A stretch of DNA of 64,000 nucleotides, taken from Pachypanchax playfairii. Lineage: Eukaryota; Chordata; Actinopteri; Cyprinodontiformes; Aplocheilidae. Of this stretch, positions 1-13,500 are shown piece after piece. The DNA is taken from the NCBI GenBank assembly GCA_006937955.1, contig SSNP01000015.1, positions 2,728,597-2,792,596 of the forward strand, given 5' to 3'. The notes below the pieces were generated by a model. The model had not been told where the DNA came from. It did not search any database and saw only the letters and a list, made by a program, of their open reading frames with translations. Position 1 is the first letter of the stretch. Each line of letters opens with the position of its first letter. The translations under genes and the position numbers were made by a program.

Positions 1-3000
1 TTTAATGAGTTGAATTTAAACATTTTAGTAGCACTTTGCCTGGAAAAAAATCAACTTCAAGTCTGTTACTTTTGATCTTTTTAGTGTGACATTTCCAGTT
101 TCTTCACTAACGACAGTGAAGAGGTTGAAACCACAGATTGCACAGCTAGCCAAACAGGAAGAGGACCGCCTGTGAGGCAACAGTAAGAACCATGAAGGTG
201 GGAGTGAAGACTGCAGGGCAGGATTTTCATGTCATGCTCATTTTAGTGTACAGAAGCTTTTCAAAAGCTTTTGGTAAAACGGGACTGGTGCAATCTGTGA
301 AATTCAAACAGTTCTGCAACACAAAAAACCACAAAGAGGGACAGATACATCACTGCTTGGTTGGTTTTTACCTGCTGAGTGTTGTTGGCAGTGTAAGGAA
401 GCATCGTGGAGACATGAAACATTATCTCATAGTCTTGGTAGCGCGTGTAGAGGGAATGAGTTCCAGTGGAATCCGCTGCAAATTCACAATAACATCACAC
501 ACACAACACAGGTAAAGAAATCATCATGTCTAAATCATAACACAAGCTGTCAGAGCCAGACTGAAATCTGTTCCTCTAAGGGAAATACAGCTTGGAGATA
601 ATCAGCGGTGACTGTGCCATTTTGCAGGCATTACTCAGATAAGTTATCTTAGGCTTTCACTGGAACACAGATGCCCTTCAGATAACAGAGCCGCGACAAA
701 GTGAGATGCAGCTAATAGACCCGGGTGTGGAGTGTGTTTTTCAGCTCACTCTTGGTATCCAGCTGAGCTCGGTATTTCTCCCAGCCCTTCAGTCGCACCC
801 GCTCTCCCAACAGATCCAGGAACTCCTCGAATGCCGGTCCGGAGCTTTCGTTGTTGTACATGTCTTCCTCTGAGCTCTGCCCCGAACGGCAGTACATCAC
901 ACCGACCTTTCTCTGGAAATTCAGCTACAAAAATCCCAACAAAGAAAAACCCAACATGAAGCGCATGTTGCATGTTTCTCTGATTTCAAACAACACTGTG
1001 AAAAAAACACACAAATTCCTGTTTTGCTTTACTGTTGCACCTAAAAAAGATCATCTAAGTAAATACAAATGCAACATCTAAAGCACCGCTGACCTCACTG
1101 CTCTCAGTTAATGTTCCAGATTCAACAATAAGAAAGAGAAACTTGGTAAAATAAGACCAGAAAAGCCTGAGCATCTAAATCCAGACTTAAATCCATCGAC
1201 ATGATGAGGCATGAGCTTAAACAGGCTGTTCCTGCTTAAAAAACCTCCAATCTGACGGAGTTTAAACAATTCTGCAAAGACAAACGGACCAAAATTCGTC
1301 CCCAGAGGAGCAACAGACTCACAGTTAGTTATCACAAACACTTGATTTGCAGCTGTTGCTGCCAAGACTGGAACAACTCGTTATTACATTTAAGAACTTT
1401 TTCACATAGTTTGGTTTGGATAGATTTTTCTCTTCACTACATAAAATCCTCACTTTTAAAGTAGATTTCATATTTACTCCAGTTATATATTTTTTCCTGT
1501 TATTAAAATAATTTCCTGATCTTAAACACTAAACTGTGACAAAAAAGTAGAAAATGAAGAAATCTGTAACTGAAAAAATACTTTTTCACGGCATTATATA
1601 TGTAAATAAATAAATATATATATATATATATCCTCATTTTGAATCCTCATTTTACGGTTCATGCATAAGAACTATCCTTTATGAGTTCCTGTGATTTAGC
1701 GGAACAAGAACTCGTATCAGTACATTTATTTCTTTATTTAACAAGTTAAAGGTGGAAGCGGCTGAAAGATCAGAACACGGGATTTACAACTTCTGCATGA
1801 AGAAAATGTCACGGCAATGAAAATAGTTTTAAATTTGATACATTAAATACTTGATGGGGAAAAATGTGTTTCTTTTTTTAATTCATTTTAACTGAATTCA
1901 TGTGTTCTTCAAATTATTTAACAATTGTAGAAGATTTTAACAAATATAACAAAATATTATTTTAAACATTTAGAAATTATTAGGAAAAAGATACAACATT
2001 TTGTTTTGTTAACTATTATTATTATTATTATTGTGAAAACATTAACAAAAGACTTCAAATCAGAGAAAATCAGTAAAACAAGATCAAATATTGTCAACAA
2101 ATTCAGCAATTACATACAAATTCCTAAATTAAGTAGACTGCTGGCAAAATTTAAGTTAAATAGAAGTGAAGTGACCAAAAAAAAAGATTTGATCATTAAA
2201 GTCTGGTACCTGGAAGGTCTATTTGATACAAACTGACACAATTTAATCGTTCTGAAAGTCTTGGAGCTGCGGTGTCACTCACCCCCTGCTCGTCCAGCTT
2301 CAGCAGGGTGTCCCGGACCTTCGGGGAGTTCGAGGCTAAACGGAGGCAGTGCAGGTTGAGCTCAGGCATGATGAACTCCAGCAGCCGTTTGGGAGACAGT
2401 CCTCTGGGGGTCGTGTGACGAGCGGCAGAGGTCACCGACTCCTCCAGGATGGAGCCTCGCAAAGTCTTCATCTGAGGGGCGAGTTCATCATCAGCACATC
2501 CAGTTAAAATTATTGTCATACACGCTGAACCTGAAGAGACAAATAAAGTTTGAATTTACCTCCGTGGTGCGAAAGATGATTCTGTAGTTGTACTGAGATC
2601 CGCTGGATCCTTCTTTCTCCTCCCGTCGAAAGCTAATAGCCACCGGACCGAGTCGATCGTCAATCCCAAAGAAATTCTGGTGTTCTGAAATAAAAACACA
2701 CAAATATTAATACAAAGAGAATTAAGGGAATTATTTCATTGGGATTTATCACAATGAATTAATAAATGATTATTAAATGATCATGAAATAAATTGCTGTT
2801 TTTTTTTAAACCGAACAAATACTGTTTTAAAGTTTGCAGGCTGTCGTCAGGAGAGACCTGTGGCTGGCTGCTTTTAATCCAAATATCATTTCTAGATGTG
2901 ATACTACAGTCAGTCATTATCTAGACCTGCTTATTCCTGTTCAGGGTCCCGGGGAGCTGGCGTCTCCTGAGCTCACCAGGCGAGAGGCGGGGTTACACCT

Positions 3001-4646
3001 GGACAGGTTGCCAGTCCATCACAGGGCCACATAGTGACAAACAACCACTCACAACCAGGGACATTTTAGTTTCCAATTAACCACATGCATGTTTTAGGTC
3101 TGTGCGGGGAACCCCGAGAAAACCCATCATGCAGAGGGAGAACATGCAAACGCCATGCAGAAAGGTACCAGTCTGGTTTTGAACCCAGGACCTTCTCACT
3201 GCAAGGCAGCAGCACTACTGTGCTGCACTACATTTATGAAACTCTGGGTAGAGAATCGTTCAATATATATACTGTATATATTGAATGATTTACAAATTAT
3301 ATACATATTTATATATATAATATATGTTGCTAATGAATATTTTATAACTCTTTCTTCGTTTTCTTTGTTTTGTAAAGGTTTAAATTAATTTTCAATCAAA
3401 CCTAAAGCAAAAAATCCAAATCAAAAACCCCAATTGTAAAATAATAATAATAATGAGAAGAAAATAATAGTATTTATAATGATTATCCAAACTTTTACAC
3501 TTTTTGATGACTTCTGCTCTAAAAATGTGTCGTCGTACCTTTCATATAGAAGTATTTGCGGTAGTAGTGGGCTCCAAGGTCTGCGTGCTCGATGAAGTAG
3601 TTGCTCTTGCCCTGTAGTTGGACGTGACTCTCTCTTGGCTCCTCCAGGACAGAAACTGCATCGTTGGGGGTTCGGAGGCTCAACCAGAGACCCCTCCGGC
3701 CAGAGGACTGACCCAGACCCACCTGCTCCTCTCCTCCTGTCTCATTGCGGAAGTGGGGGCAGCTGAGGAGGAGATCATTATCATTGCCATCGCCTTCGTC
3801 CAGCAGCAGTGACTGTTCAGGGTCATCGGCATTCCCACCATTGCTGCCCCCACCCTGTGCTGGTGAGGATGGGGTGGACTGGGACAAGGGACGGAGCTGG
3901 GAGGCAGCTGAAGCCCCAGAGGTGATGTTCTTCTTGCGTCCGATGCTGTCTCTGTTTGTGGCCACCTCCGTCAGGTCAAACAGGATGCTTTGAACATCAT
4001 AGTGGGCAAAGTTCCTCACCCACGCTCCACCTCCGAGGTTGTCATATGGACCTGGCTGAGGGACCTGAGGGGGCGTAGGTTTGGACTTTTTACTTAGACC
4101 CTCAGGCTTTGGTGGTTTATCTGGTTTTAGAGAGTCCCCTAAGGAAGAAGACAAACCTCGGAAGAACCCGTCAGGCTCTGGAGGGTTTTCATTCAATCCT
4201 AAAAGCAGAAAGGGGTCTTTGAATCGGAGGGCGTTTGGACTTAGGGGTCCATGGTCTTCTGCGCTTGACTCCTGCGCTTGACTTTGTCTCTCTAGTGAGG
4301 AGAGACTTCCGTATTCCCTGTGTAGCAGCACACCTAAGTCCCCCTGAGCCCCCGTGCCCACCTTTTCACCAACCACTCTGACTTTCCCCCCTGATTTCCC
4401 AGAGGAATCCAAATCTCCTAAAGTCACATCGCTGTTACTCCTTTGCATGATGTGGCCCCGCCCCATCCGCATGCTTAAACCCACACGACTCGGAGTGAGG
4501 CTGTCCGTCTCGGCACCATCACCAGCCCTCCTGGGGGGCCACTCCACTACCCTCGCTTCCTGCTTGGCTTCAAAATTGACTGTGGCAATAGCCGGCCGCA
4601 CATTCTGACGGCGAAACTTTCGGATGAAGAAGTCATCTGACTGCAT
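1..4646 (-). CDS. sipa1: Signal-induced proliferation-associated protein 1 (Rap GTPase-activating protein), 5' coding exons, partial
   Basis: Five coding exons are readable: 4646-3539 (start ATG at 4646), 2684-2560, 2471-2283, 924-750 and 475-372. All have GT-AG borders and matching phases, giving 567 residues; 1-371 is intron and the rest of the gene is off the left edge. The protein starts MQSDDFF-RKFRRQ, has a long polar N-terminal region containing DPFLLLGL and FAHYDVQSILFDL, then SVLEEPRE and the start of the RapGAP domain (IEHADLGAHYYRKYFY, HQNFFGIDDRLGPVA, LRGSILEE, RGLSPKRLLE, GVMYCRSGQSSEEDMYNN, YQDYEIMFHVSTMLPYT). These match SIPA1 (SPA-1) more closely than the SIPA1L paralogues, because the N-terminus is short. 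The family stimulates GTP hydrolysis on Rap1/Rap2 and acts on adhesion and proliferation. The catalytic Asn segment, PDZ domain and coiled coil would lie outside the window. The ATG is five bases inside an exon that begins after a strong acceptor (TCTCTCTCTCAG, exon start 4651), so at least one non-coding exon lies upstream. Confidence 0.92.
2912..3228 (+). repeat. Dispersed teleost repeat, fullest copy (family A)
   Basis: The stretch contains the run typical of a very common fish interspersed repeat: 'ctgttcagggtcc', 'ggttgccagtccatcacagggcc', 'acaaacaaccactcacaacc', 'ccaattaacc', 'acatgcatgttt', 'gagggagaacatgcaaacgcc' and 'gaacccaggaccttctcactgcaaggca'. It lies in a sipa1 intron between the exons ending at 3539 and starting at 2684. 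Further copies are at 6270-6375, 8165-8340 (both +), 16157-16229 and 17638-17924 (both -). I recognise the pattern but cannot name the family with certainty; it resembles the 3' tail of a LINE or a SINE-like element. Confidence 0.75.
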
Positions 4647-5571
4647 GGCGCCTGAGAGAGAGACTCCAATCTAGCGATTAAATTCCTCAGAGCTCTCTGC
4701 TGTCCTGGTTAATGTTTAATCCTGCACTATGTGGTGCTGGTGTGAAATGGGGAGGCTTCGCATGAAAATGAAAAATCCAGCTAGGCAAAATCAACAAATG
4801 TAGTCCAATTCACACCACTTAAAATGGAGAAACTCTTTCAACCTTTGGGCTCTCATAGGTGCCTTTGAGAGACGCCACACGTTGTCAACGACTTGATGAG
4901 TGAGAATGACAGGAGAGAAAATCTGCTGCAGCTTGCTGGAGTGGTCTGTCCACATGTGGAAAAGTTTAATTGTGGGTTGCTTGTTGCAGAGGAGAGAGGA
5001 TGACAGGATCATCACTGGAGCCCGTCTCTATGTCCTCTGTAATGAAGAGGCCTTGTCAGTTTCAACCTGTCCAACATGGCATCCATTGGTTTGCACTCTT
5101 TAGTGCCTGCAGCCCTCGTACACTGGCCACCTGCACAGAAAGAGACAGAAACAAGTACAGTTTTAAACAGATGTCACAATAGCTCGGCTGTTGATCAGAA
5201 TCGGATGATTTTCGGTTTCATCAGCGTCCTGCATGTTCAATACTTCAAAAAATGTTGTTTTGTTGTGTCCCCCCAGACATAAACCATAACAAAGCACTCA
5301 AAAATCCCAATTTGTTTCCAGTCTATGAACAAAACATAGCTAAGCAGGTACTTCACTTTAGTAGCAGGATGTTTAGTTCTTTTGGACATTTATACCATCA
5401 ACAAATATCCTTATTGGATACAGGAACGTAAAGTTGAAGATAAAACTATAGAATTTGTTATATTATTTTTCTGATTTGTAAAAACCTTATGATTATGTGC
5501 AGGTAAACGATAGGACTTGAGTTATTAAAAAACTACAACATGACAGCCTCTGTAAAGAGGATGATAAGAAA

Positions 5572-6245
5572 TGTGGTGTACCTCAGGGTTCAGTCTTTGG
5601 TCCATTTTCATCATATAGTCTCCTTCTTGGACAGATTGTCAAACAGCTTCCTGGTTGGTTTTCTTATTTTTATGATGATGATATTCAGTTATTTTCATTT
5701 AAGTCCAACTACTAGCAGACACGCTTTGAAAATAATGAAACTCTGATTATTGCTCCACAAAAACAACATGAATTAAAAACAGCCCTCTCAGTCCAGCCAA
5801 GCACCAGAAACATTGGAGTTATCTTTGATTTTACTTTATCTTTGAACATTTTTTCAATTTATATCTCCAAGCTATGATTTCTTTTGTCAAAAGCTGAACT
5901 TGAGATTATAATAGATGTTTTATCTCCTCCCATCTGGACAATTCTAATGTTCTTTTTCTATGTTTAGACAAAAAATAAGTTAATTTACTTCAGTTAGCGC
6001 AGATTGTTTCTGCAAGACTTTTAACCAGTAGAAAGAAGGAACACATCTCACCTGTTTAGAATTTAAAGATTTTAGTGCTCACTTTTAAAGATTATTTACT
6101 GTCTTTTAGAGATCCATAACCTCAATCTGAAATTCAGATCAGACTGCAGGTAGAACCACATACTCAATTTAAAACGAGAGGAGACAGATCAAGTTTTATT
6201 TTCTATACATACTTTCTTTCAAAAGGCAGTTACAGATGTTTTTAT
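5572..6245 (+). mobile_element. Decayed L2-clade LINE fragment (reverse transcriptase C-terminal part)
   Basis: From 5575 the + strand reads GVPQGSVFGPF, the classic reverse transcriptase GVPQGS-GP motif. About 30 codons later comes YDDDIQLF, a variant of the catalytic YADD box. Further on, in shifted frames, are NIGVIFDFTLSL-like, ISKL-like and QIVSARLLT-like fragments, followed by the 'aacgagaggagacag' segment. All of these occur in that order in the 3' part of fish L2/CR1-type LINE ORF2. Stops and frame shifts make it a dead relic. A piece of the family A repeat follows about 25 bases later at 6270, which may be the tail of the same insertion. Confidence 0.75.
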
Positions 6246-6269
6246 TCAGAACTAGTTTAACACTCTGCA

Positions 6270-6375
6270 CTCTGGACAGGTCACCGGTCCATCACAGAAC
6301 CACACAGAGACAAACAACCATTCAAGCACATGCGTTCTCCTATAAATTAAACTAATATACATGTTTTTGGACTCT
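6270..6375 (+). repeat. Family A dispersed repeat, partial copy
   Basis: It shares 'ctctggacaggtcaccggtc' and 'acacagagacaaacaaccattc' with the middle of the fuller copy at 2912-3228, and ends near 'acatgtttttggact'. It lies directly after the L2-like relic. Confidence 0.65.
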
Positions 6376-8164
6376 AAAATTGTCACATTGGAATCAACCT
6401 AAAAACTGCAATTTGATGCATCTGTTCTAAGCTCAACATTTTTATCATGCCAATCACAGCTTGATTTTCAACCCAATGCAGAACCAGGACCTCAATTCTG
6501 CAAGAGAGAGTCTTTAATAAGCAAGTACTGAATAACAATAACAATAAATCAGTAAACAGGTCTGATGCTTTATTCTGGAGAAAGGCCTTGAAACTCTGTT
6601 TTCTCAATATTATTCTTTCCTTTGGACACTTTCCGCTCCAAAGTTTCCCTAAATAGTTCCACAGTGAACTTAAAGCTCAGCACATCCACCCTGCACATGC
6701 TCACAATAGGCTGTATGAACAGAGGGGAGGGGGGGGCCTTCCTGGATCACTGACAGCGTGCCAACACCAGAAAAATAAGAGTAAGCAGCCGCTCACCCGC
6801 TGCATATGTTCACAATAAAAACAAACTGTTGTTCAACGTCTCCAACGTGGAAAATGTTATTATAAATGTAAATATTTATTTTGAAAAATTCAAGATAAAA
6901 GTAATTTAAAAGTCTCGACTTCATGCTATGAATTATGACACATATTTTATTGAAGTTCAGGTATATTCTGTTGTTTCTAAAGTGTAACAGCAACTCACCA
7001 TGAAAATGGATCGTGCTTTAGGTCAAGTTCAGCCTGTTTCTGTCATCATTTGTCTCCTGTGTCTTGTTTTTGACCAAACCGAAACATTTTACCGCTGTCA
7101 GTAAAGTACAATGGTTCTTCCTGTCTGGCTTCGTCACATGCAACTCATCTCTCTTGCAGCCTAAAGAGCAGGTGCAGAGGTGCAATGACAGCTAACAGAA
7201 AAAACCCCAAAAAAGATTCAAGACACGTGAGCTCAGACACGTTTCTATTACCTAAGAATATTGCATTTAAACAAAGTTCCACCTCAAATTCAGATCATTT
7301 ATGTTACTATTGATTATGTTTTGGCCTTAAAAAGATAGAAAGTCCCTTTAATTTTATTGTGTAAACAATTGTGCTCATAATATGAGCAATGCTAAGCAAA
7401 AAATAAAAATCATAAAGAGCAAAAGGAGGAAGTGAGAGTGAAAAAATAACTTTTTCCCCTGCTTGTCTTGCCCGCACACTCTCTTAATGTCCTCACAGTA
7501 AGAGATATTTATTTTAATATGACAGCGAAAAGCCTTTAAAGAGGGAGAAAGTGATTGATTCTTGCCTGTACATCAGTGTCTGAGTAGTTTTAATGCTGTG
7601 TTGGGAAATGCTGATGGCTGTTTATGTTAAATCAACAAGACTTTTAGACACAAGATGCTGTTTGTTGACAGGAAGCAAGTAAAATGATGAACCAGAAACC
7701 AAGTTTGTATTAGATGTGCCTCAGTAATACATATTTTATTACTTTCCAATATTCCGCTGGGATATTTTTGGATTTTTTTTTTTGCCACAGTGACAGAAAA
7801 ATGTTGTTTTATCATGATTTCAATGACTTCTAGTGCTGTTTATGTCTTTGTTGGATTATGCAGATGTAATTCATGTGCACGCCTCTTCACAAAGCTTGCA
7901 TGCTCTGACACACTCGTCATTGTACTCTCATGTTACATGGTCTGCTTTGTCCTTTTGCGTATTAAACCACAGTATATTCTCATTTACAAAGCTATTCTTT
8001 TCCTTTCAAGTCTAGATATCCAAATTCTCTCTCTGGTCACGTCTTGTTGCTTTGGAATGCTGATGCTGAGGTGAGGAGAAAAAAGCATTTCAATCATACT
8101 AAGTGGCTTCAAAGTCACTTGATTCTGAAGGAGCTTTTAGAAAAACACATGCACAAACATCCTT

Positions 8165-8340
8165 GTTGATTCTGTTCAGGATCGCAGGGAGCTGGTGCAG
8201 ATCTCTGGTTGATAATCAGTGCATGTCTCAGGGCCACGTAGAGACGAGCATCGATACACAAACAAACTCACACCTGACGCCAATCTAGAATCACCAATTA
8301 ACCCAATCTCACTGTTCTGTGGGAAGAACCCAGACGAGAC
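8165..8340 (+). repeat. Family A dispersed repeat, diverged copy
   Basis: 'ttgattctgttcaggatcgcagggagctgg', 'cagggccacgtagagac', 'acaaacaaactcacacc', 'caccaattaaccc' and 'tgtgggaagaacccagacgag' follow in the same order as in the copy at 2912-3228. Confidence 0.65.
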
Positions 8341-10269
8341 ACACATACAATTTGTGATCATGATAAAATAGTCTTGTTTAAAGGTGTGAAAGTAATAATG
8401 TATAGAAATATAGTTATTTAGTTATTTAGCTGATCTGATTGAATTCTAAAACATCTGTAACTATCTGATAGTGAATATTTGGCTGGAATACAGCAGCCTT
8501 TATGTTGTCTATATGGTACCAAGGCTTCTGACATTGAAAACCCGCTCATGTTTCACTCTAAAAGCTTTTGAATGAATGTTCTCGGACAACATTACTCGTG
8601 CAATTTCTCCTAATGTGTGCTGATTAGGTGCAGCTTCATCTGCATCCTTTAAAATGTAGTCACTGTGTGAGTAATCCACCGTCTGAAAGTGGGCGTCGAT
8701 TGTTTTGTGCTGCAGCTTGTTTCTCAAAAATCACAGTCGGCTTCATGTAGTTCCAACAACAAACAACTTCCAGGGTCACCAACACACAGCTCGTGCTGGA
8801 CTTCGACTCAGGCCGAGCTCATCCAGTCTTCCAACCCTGTTCACTCGAGTAAAACTACACAAATACACATTGATGATATCTGAAACTGTTGTTCAACATC
8901 AAACTGAAACAAAACACAAGTTTCATCCTGTGTTTCCTCAAAAGGAGCACGGCTGAAATATTAACTTCTGTCATTTTAAAATATTAGATCCATCCAATAA
9001 GTCATGAAGTTAAAGTTATGGGTTTGAAAAGCCTTTTAGAAATGTTATTTGATATATTCCTGCTGTTTGATTTATTGGCACAGATTTGCACTTTGACTCT
9101 ATTCAATTTGGCACATTTCATTTGGATTTTTCTCAGATCAAGGACGAGTTAAATACACTGTGAAAAAATTACAAAACATGTTTTTCCTCATTTCAAAAGA
9201 TGACCTCTAAAAATATATTAAATATAAATAACTAATATTTGTTTTCTTACTGTTAAAATTCCTATCAGTGTCACCTGCCAAGGTTGTTTTATTTTATACA
9301 ACTTAGACCCATTGTCCTTATTCAGGGAGACTTATTGTTAATTTATTTAATTCTGAAATTAGAAGTCATTTTCAAAGTTTGTTTTTATGCTTATTGTAAT
9401 GTCACTTGGTGTAGCGTAGCGACAGGGAGAATGTGGAACGCTCCAAATGAGGTGTGGTGGGAACCGGCTGGGATGAAGGACCGGGTGAGGAGGATTGATG
9501 CAGAAGCAGTTAGGAGTTAAGAGTTAGGGTTCAACAAATCAGAAATAAACATGGGAAATTTTTTAATCTGTGCAAATAAAAGCCTGGGACCTAAGATTAG
9601 AAGATTTGCCCAGTAAATTAGAAAGTAATTAGAGAGTGCAGACCTCCATCAAACAGCTAGCTTTCCCAAAGTGTGATCTAAACCTAAAAATTCCATTTAG
9701 TGATCGGAATCAATCCAAAAATCTAACTGCTTGATCATTATGCTTCCCAACCTGTCCAGAAAACACCATCCATATCTGTTTAAGGCATTTATAGTTGTGT
9801 TAAAAACCAACAAGCAGATGAACCATTAAATAAATAAATAAACCTTCTTGCTAGTTTAACTAATATTTACCAGTTTCATTGCACATCACACTTAATAGGT
9901 AAATCAAAAAAATTTCATGTAAAAATTCAACACGGACAAAAAACTTTTAGCAATAAAGTAAATAAACAGTTCGCATCATGAAATGTGCGTTTATGTGTGT
10001 TTATTTCCCATCTCTGTTGATAATAACAGCTATTTTGATTATTGCCTGCAAATAAACAATAAACAAAGTAATATGAACTAGTAGTAAAGTATTACTATCT
10101 CCCTTCAGATGTTCAGGCTTCAAAGTTAGTTATTTCCAACAGGCTAAAGTTTGACGTGTTTCTTCAGAAAACTTCATCAGATCTCTGTAAATAAAGGTAC
10201 ATACTGTTTATACTCCAGTTGACATGCGGGATATTTTTTTATTAATTTATTGGAGTTTTGATTTGAGTT

Positions 10270-10560
10270 TCTAATCTGTGGCTTGTCTTTGCTGTTTGAT
10301 TCTGTGATTCCTGTGTCGTCTTTATTCTCTTTGCCTGCATCTCAGTTCATTCTTTCCCTCATGCAGTTCACCACACCTGTGTTTCATCACCTTATCAACA
10401 CACCTATTACTCCTTCAGTAACCACCTGTCCTCACTCAGCCGTTGGCTCCCTGCTTTCCTCTATTCTCCTTGTGTTTTAGAAAATTTTGGTTTCACCAAC
10501 CTTTTTTGTTCTATTAAATTAAATCTATTTTCAGCTCTCTGCCTCTGAGACAGTGATTTA
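10270..10560 (+). repeat. Probable decayed retroelement 3' fragment
   Basis: The segment has the form common at the 3' end of some fish non-LTR elements: 'ccacacctgtgtttcatcacc', then 'accacctgtcctcactcagcc', then a T/C-rich stretch reaching 'ttctattaaattaaatct', then 'ctctctgcctctga'. There is no coding remnant and I cannot assign a family, so the call is tentative. Confidence 0.4.
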
Positions 10561-13500
10561 GGGTTATTTACCCCCTAAACCTATTAGATGCTTATCTAAC
10601 ATTTATAATTGACCATCATTTTTAACTCTTGATATAAAATTCTACTCCAGCGGGATTTCACCATCACACACATTCACCTTTCATCAGAACAAAAGCAAAT
10701 TCACACGCCAAAAACGTGCAAATCTGCAAGTTTACTTGCAATATGTGTTCATGCGTAAATGTTTTAAACATGTTTCTCTGATGTGCAACATGTGTATAAA
10801 AACCTTTATGTGAGAATCTTTCAGATCGCTTCTATTTATAAATGTCTAAAAACCTCATACGATATCCGCTGGTATCTGTTTGAGTAGTTTCTCACTTCCA
10901 GTTTTTATTTTGGCCCCTCAGTACATAAAACTGGTCTAAGAACATGATAAACTGTGCCATAGAACTTTTTCTTGTAGTATTTTACATTTATAATTGTTTA
11001 GGGCTGAATTTTTACAAACTTTGGAGCATTACACATTACTATCACTTATGCATAGTAATAAATTAATTAATATTTGCATGATTCTAATTCACATAATTTG
11101 TGTTTTAACATTGACCAAGAATTTAGTGGTAAGATATCTGACCATTACATAATTAGCACATAACTTTAAAAAACAAAATATTTCTATCAAAGTGTTTTAT
11201 CGGTGTAAAAAGGCAATTTATTCTTAAGAGTTAATAAACTGCTCACCTGTAGAGACACGTGATTCTTCAGTTAGATTTGAAATAATCCAGTGAATAATTT
11301 AAAATCATCCAGCCTTTTTCAAACAGAACTCCTCACTGCATAGGAACGGTGTTGTGAGTTACCGCTGTGGAGAAATGTGTGATTATATGTTGCACACAAG
11401 TAAAGAGGAAGTGGGAGCTTTCGTCACGGCCCCCTTTTATGTTTCTGCTCATCTTTGACGTGAGACCAGTGTTTGTATTGTTGGTGTATTTCCTGTTGCA
11501 TACATTAACACGACAACTCCGATGCCATTTTACGCTACTTCCTCCCCAACGATCAAAATCAGACAAGATCAGTCATTTGTTTTCACAGACAGACTAAGAA
11601 TAAAAGATTCAGAACAAAGCTGTTATCACAAATAACTTGTCTCCAGGCTTATTGTTTCTTTTCTGGAGAAACCCAGCTGACTGAACTCTGGTTTGAAATG
11701 AGCAGTTAGCACCTTGTCACCTCTGTACCTCTTTGATTTAAAAAATGTTGCTGGAACAACCGAAAAAACCACGAACAATAACTTGCCTTCCATATAATTA
11801 TCTTTTTAAGCACCTTTAGCAGTTGTGAACTGCGCTAAAAGGCCTCCAGTTTACAGAAATCTATTTCCTCTTCAAATACAGCTGCAGGCTCTGACTTTAG
11901 ATGTGACATGGATGAATCATCTTCCAATATAGCTCCATGCTGATGAAACTGTTAACCACTGCCTATTCACAAACCCTGCAGAGAGGTGCTAACAACATTT
12001 GCTGCATGTGAACTAAAGTTTCTCATGATTTAAAGCGCTAAACTGATGTTTCCATAATTTACCTCAATGCTGTCTGCTTCTTGCTTCCATTCAGGTTTTG
12101 AAAACTATAATGCTGCTTTGATTCGGTTGCAGATGCCGTCCAGGATTATTTAAAGACTTGGAGGTTGAGCTACATCTAAGAGGTCTGCTTCCCTCTGCAG
12201 AGTCTCAGATTCATTCTCCATCCCTGAGAAACTCAATAATGCATGTGGGCAGCAATGTTTAATCCTGCTACTTAAAACTCTGTGCACTTTTCATAAAAAC
12301 CTGAGACTCAAGGAAAAGTCTGTGGCTCTGGAATAAAAAATAACTGTCAATACTACTTTTTAAAAGTATTTTTTTAGTGTAGACTAAATTTAAAACTTTG
12401 GATCTTATTTTCAATTAAAACATTATTTTTATTAATGCGGAAAACAGAAACTAAACAAACAAACACAACTACAAAAATGTAGCAGTAACACTTATAAATG
12501 ACACAGCGCCACATACAGGCCTGGCAGAGCTTCTACAGAGTTTTTAGATATTTTCTCTAGATAAAGTAATTTACTGTATTTACGAGATCATTTTTAGAAA
12601 TGATAAATAAAAGGTTGCTTTGTAGAACCTGTGTTTCATGTTTTATCAGCAATCCCCAAATGCATATACTGAAATCATGAACAGGATTAATAAGGCTCTG
12701 GTGTGAAACAGACACCAGCGGATGTCACAGGAGAGCAAAGTCAAACACACAACATGGTTTTGGGGAAGTCAGGGCCAGCTGACTTATTCTGTACCCACTC
12801 ATGCAAATCTGCATCCTGTGAAACAGGAAGAGACGAGTGACTTTTGAACCCTGCGAGGACGGATGTCGTCATCTCTGCACAACACTTCTACACCTTTCAG
12901 AGCGAGTCTGCAACACACTGCAGCATGAATGAGCAGATTTCCTCTCAGTGTGCTTTAATCAAAATAACTGCTGACGCTGTCCTCACTGGTAGTGTTTAAT
13001 GATAAAAGAAGAGAGGCGTGCTGATGTAGGAGGCTGACATTTGAGCTCTTTTCCCTTGAGGTGAAGCTGCAGCAATCGGCTTAACTGCTTAGCAGCCATT
13101 AGATCTGATCAGTGACAAAAGTTTTGCTTTTACAGGCTTTCTGTTCTGTCACGTTACAGCAGTTGTTTCAAGCCACAGTCTGATGTAGCAACACCTGTAT
13201 GTTGCAAGATGAGCTTCTGATAAAACTGCCTGCAAATAGTTTTGTTTATAGAAGTAGAGCTTCAAACTCTGCAGAGGTCAGTGGTTCTAATGTCACCATC
13301 TGTCCTAGTTAAAAGCCGCCCTGCCGATTCCTAACCACAAGGTCTGAATCAACTCCTAATAGTGATTGATTTGGAGAAATTTAAAGCCTTGTCTCAGTCT
13401 CACGCTCGCCTATCGATCACGCACATCCCTGCTACATCTGAGATCGAGTTGCATTCCTTGCTTTGCCTCTGAGTACGTGACACTGCAGCAGAAACGTAAT

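Noticed and set aside
3618..4608. Several + strand frames over the large sipa1 exon
   Set aside because: They are antisense shadows of the long GC-richer sipa1 coding exon; the minus strand has clear family similarity.
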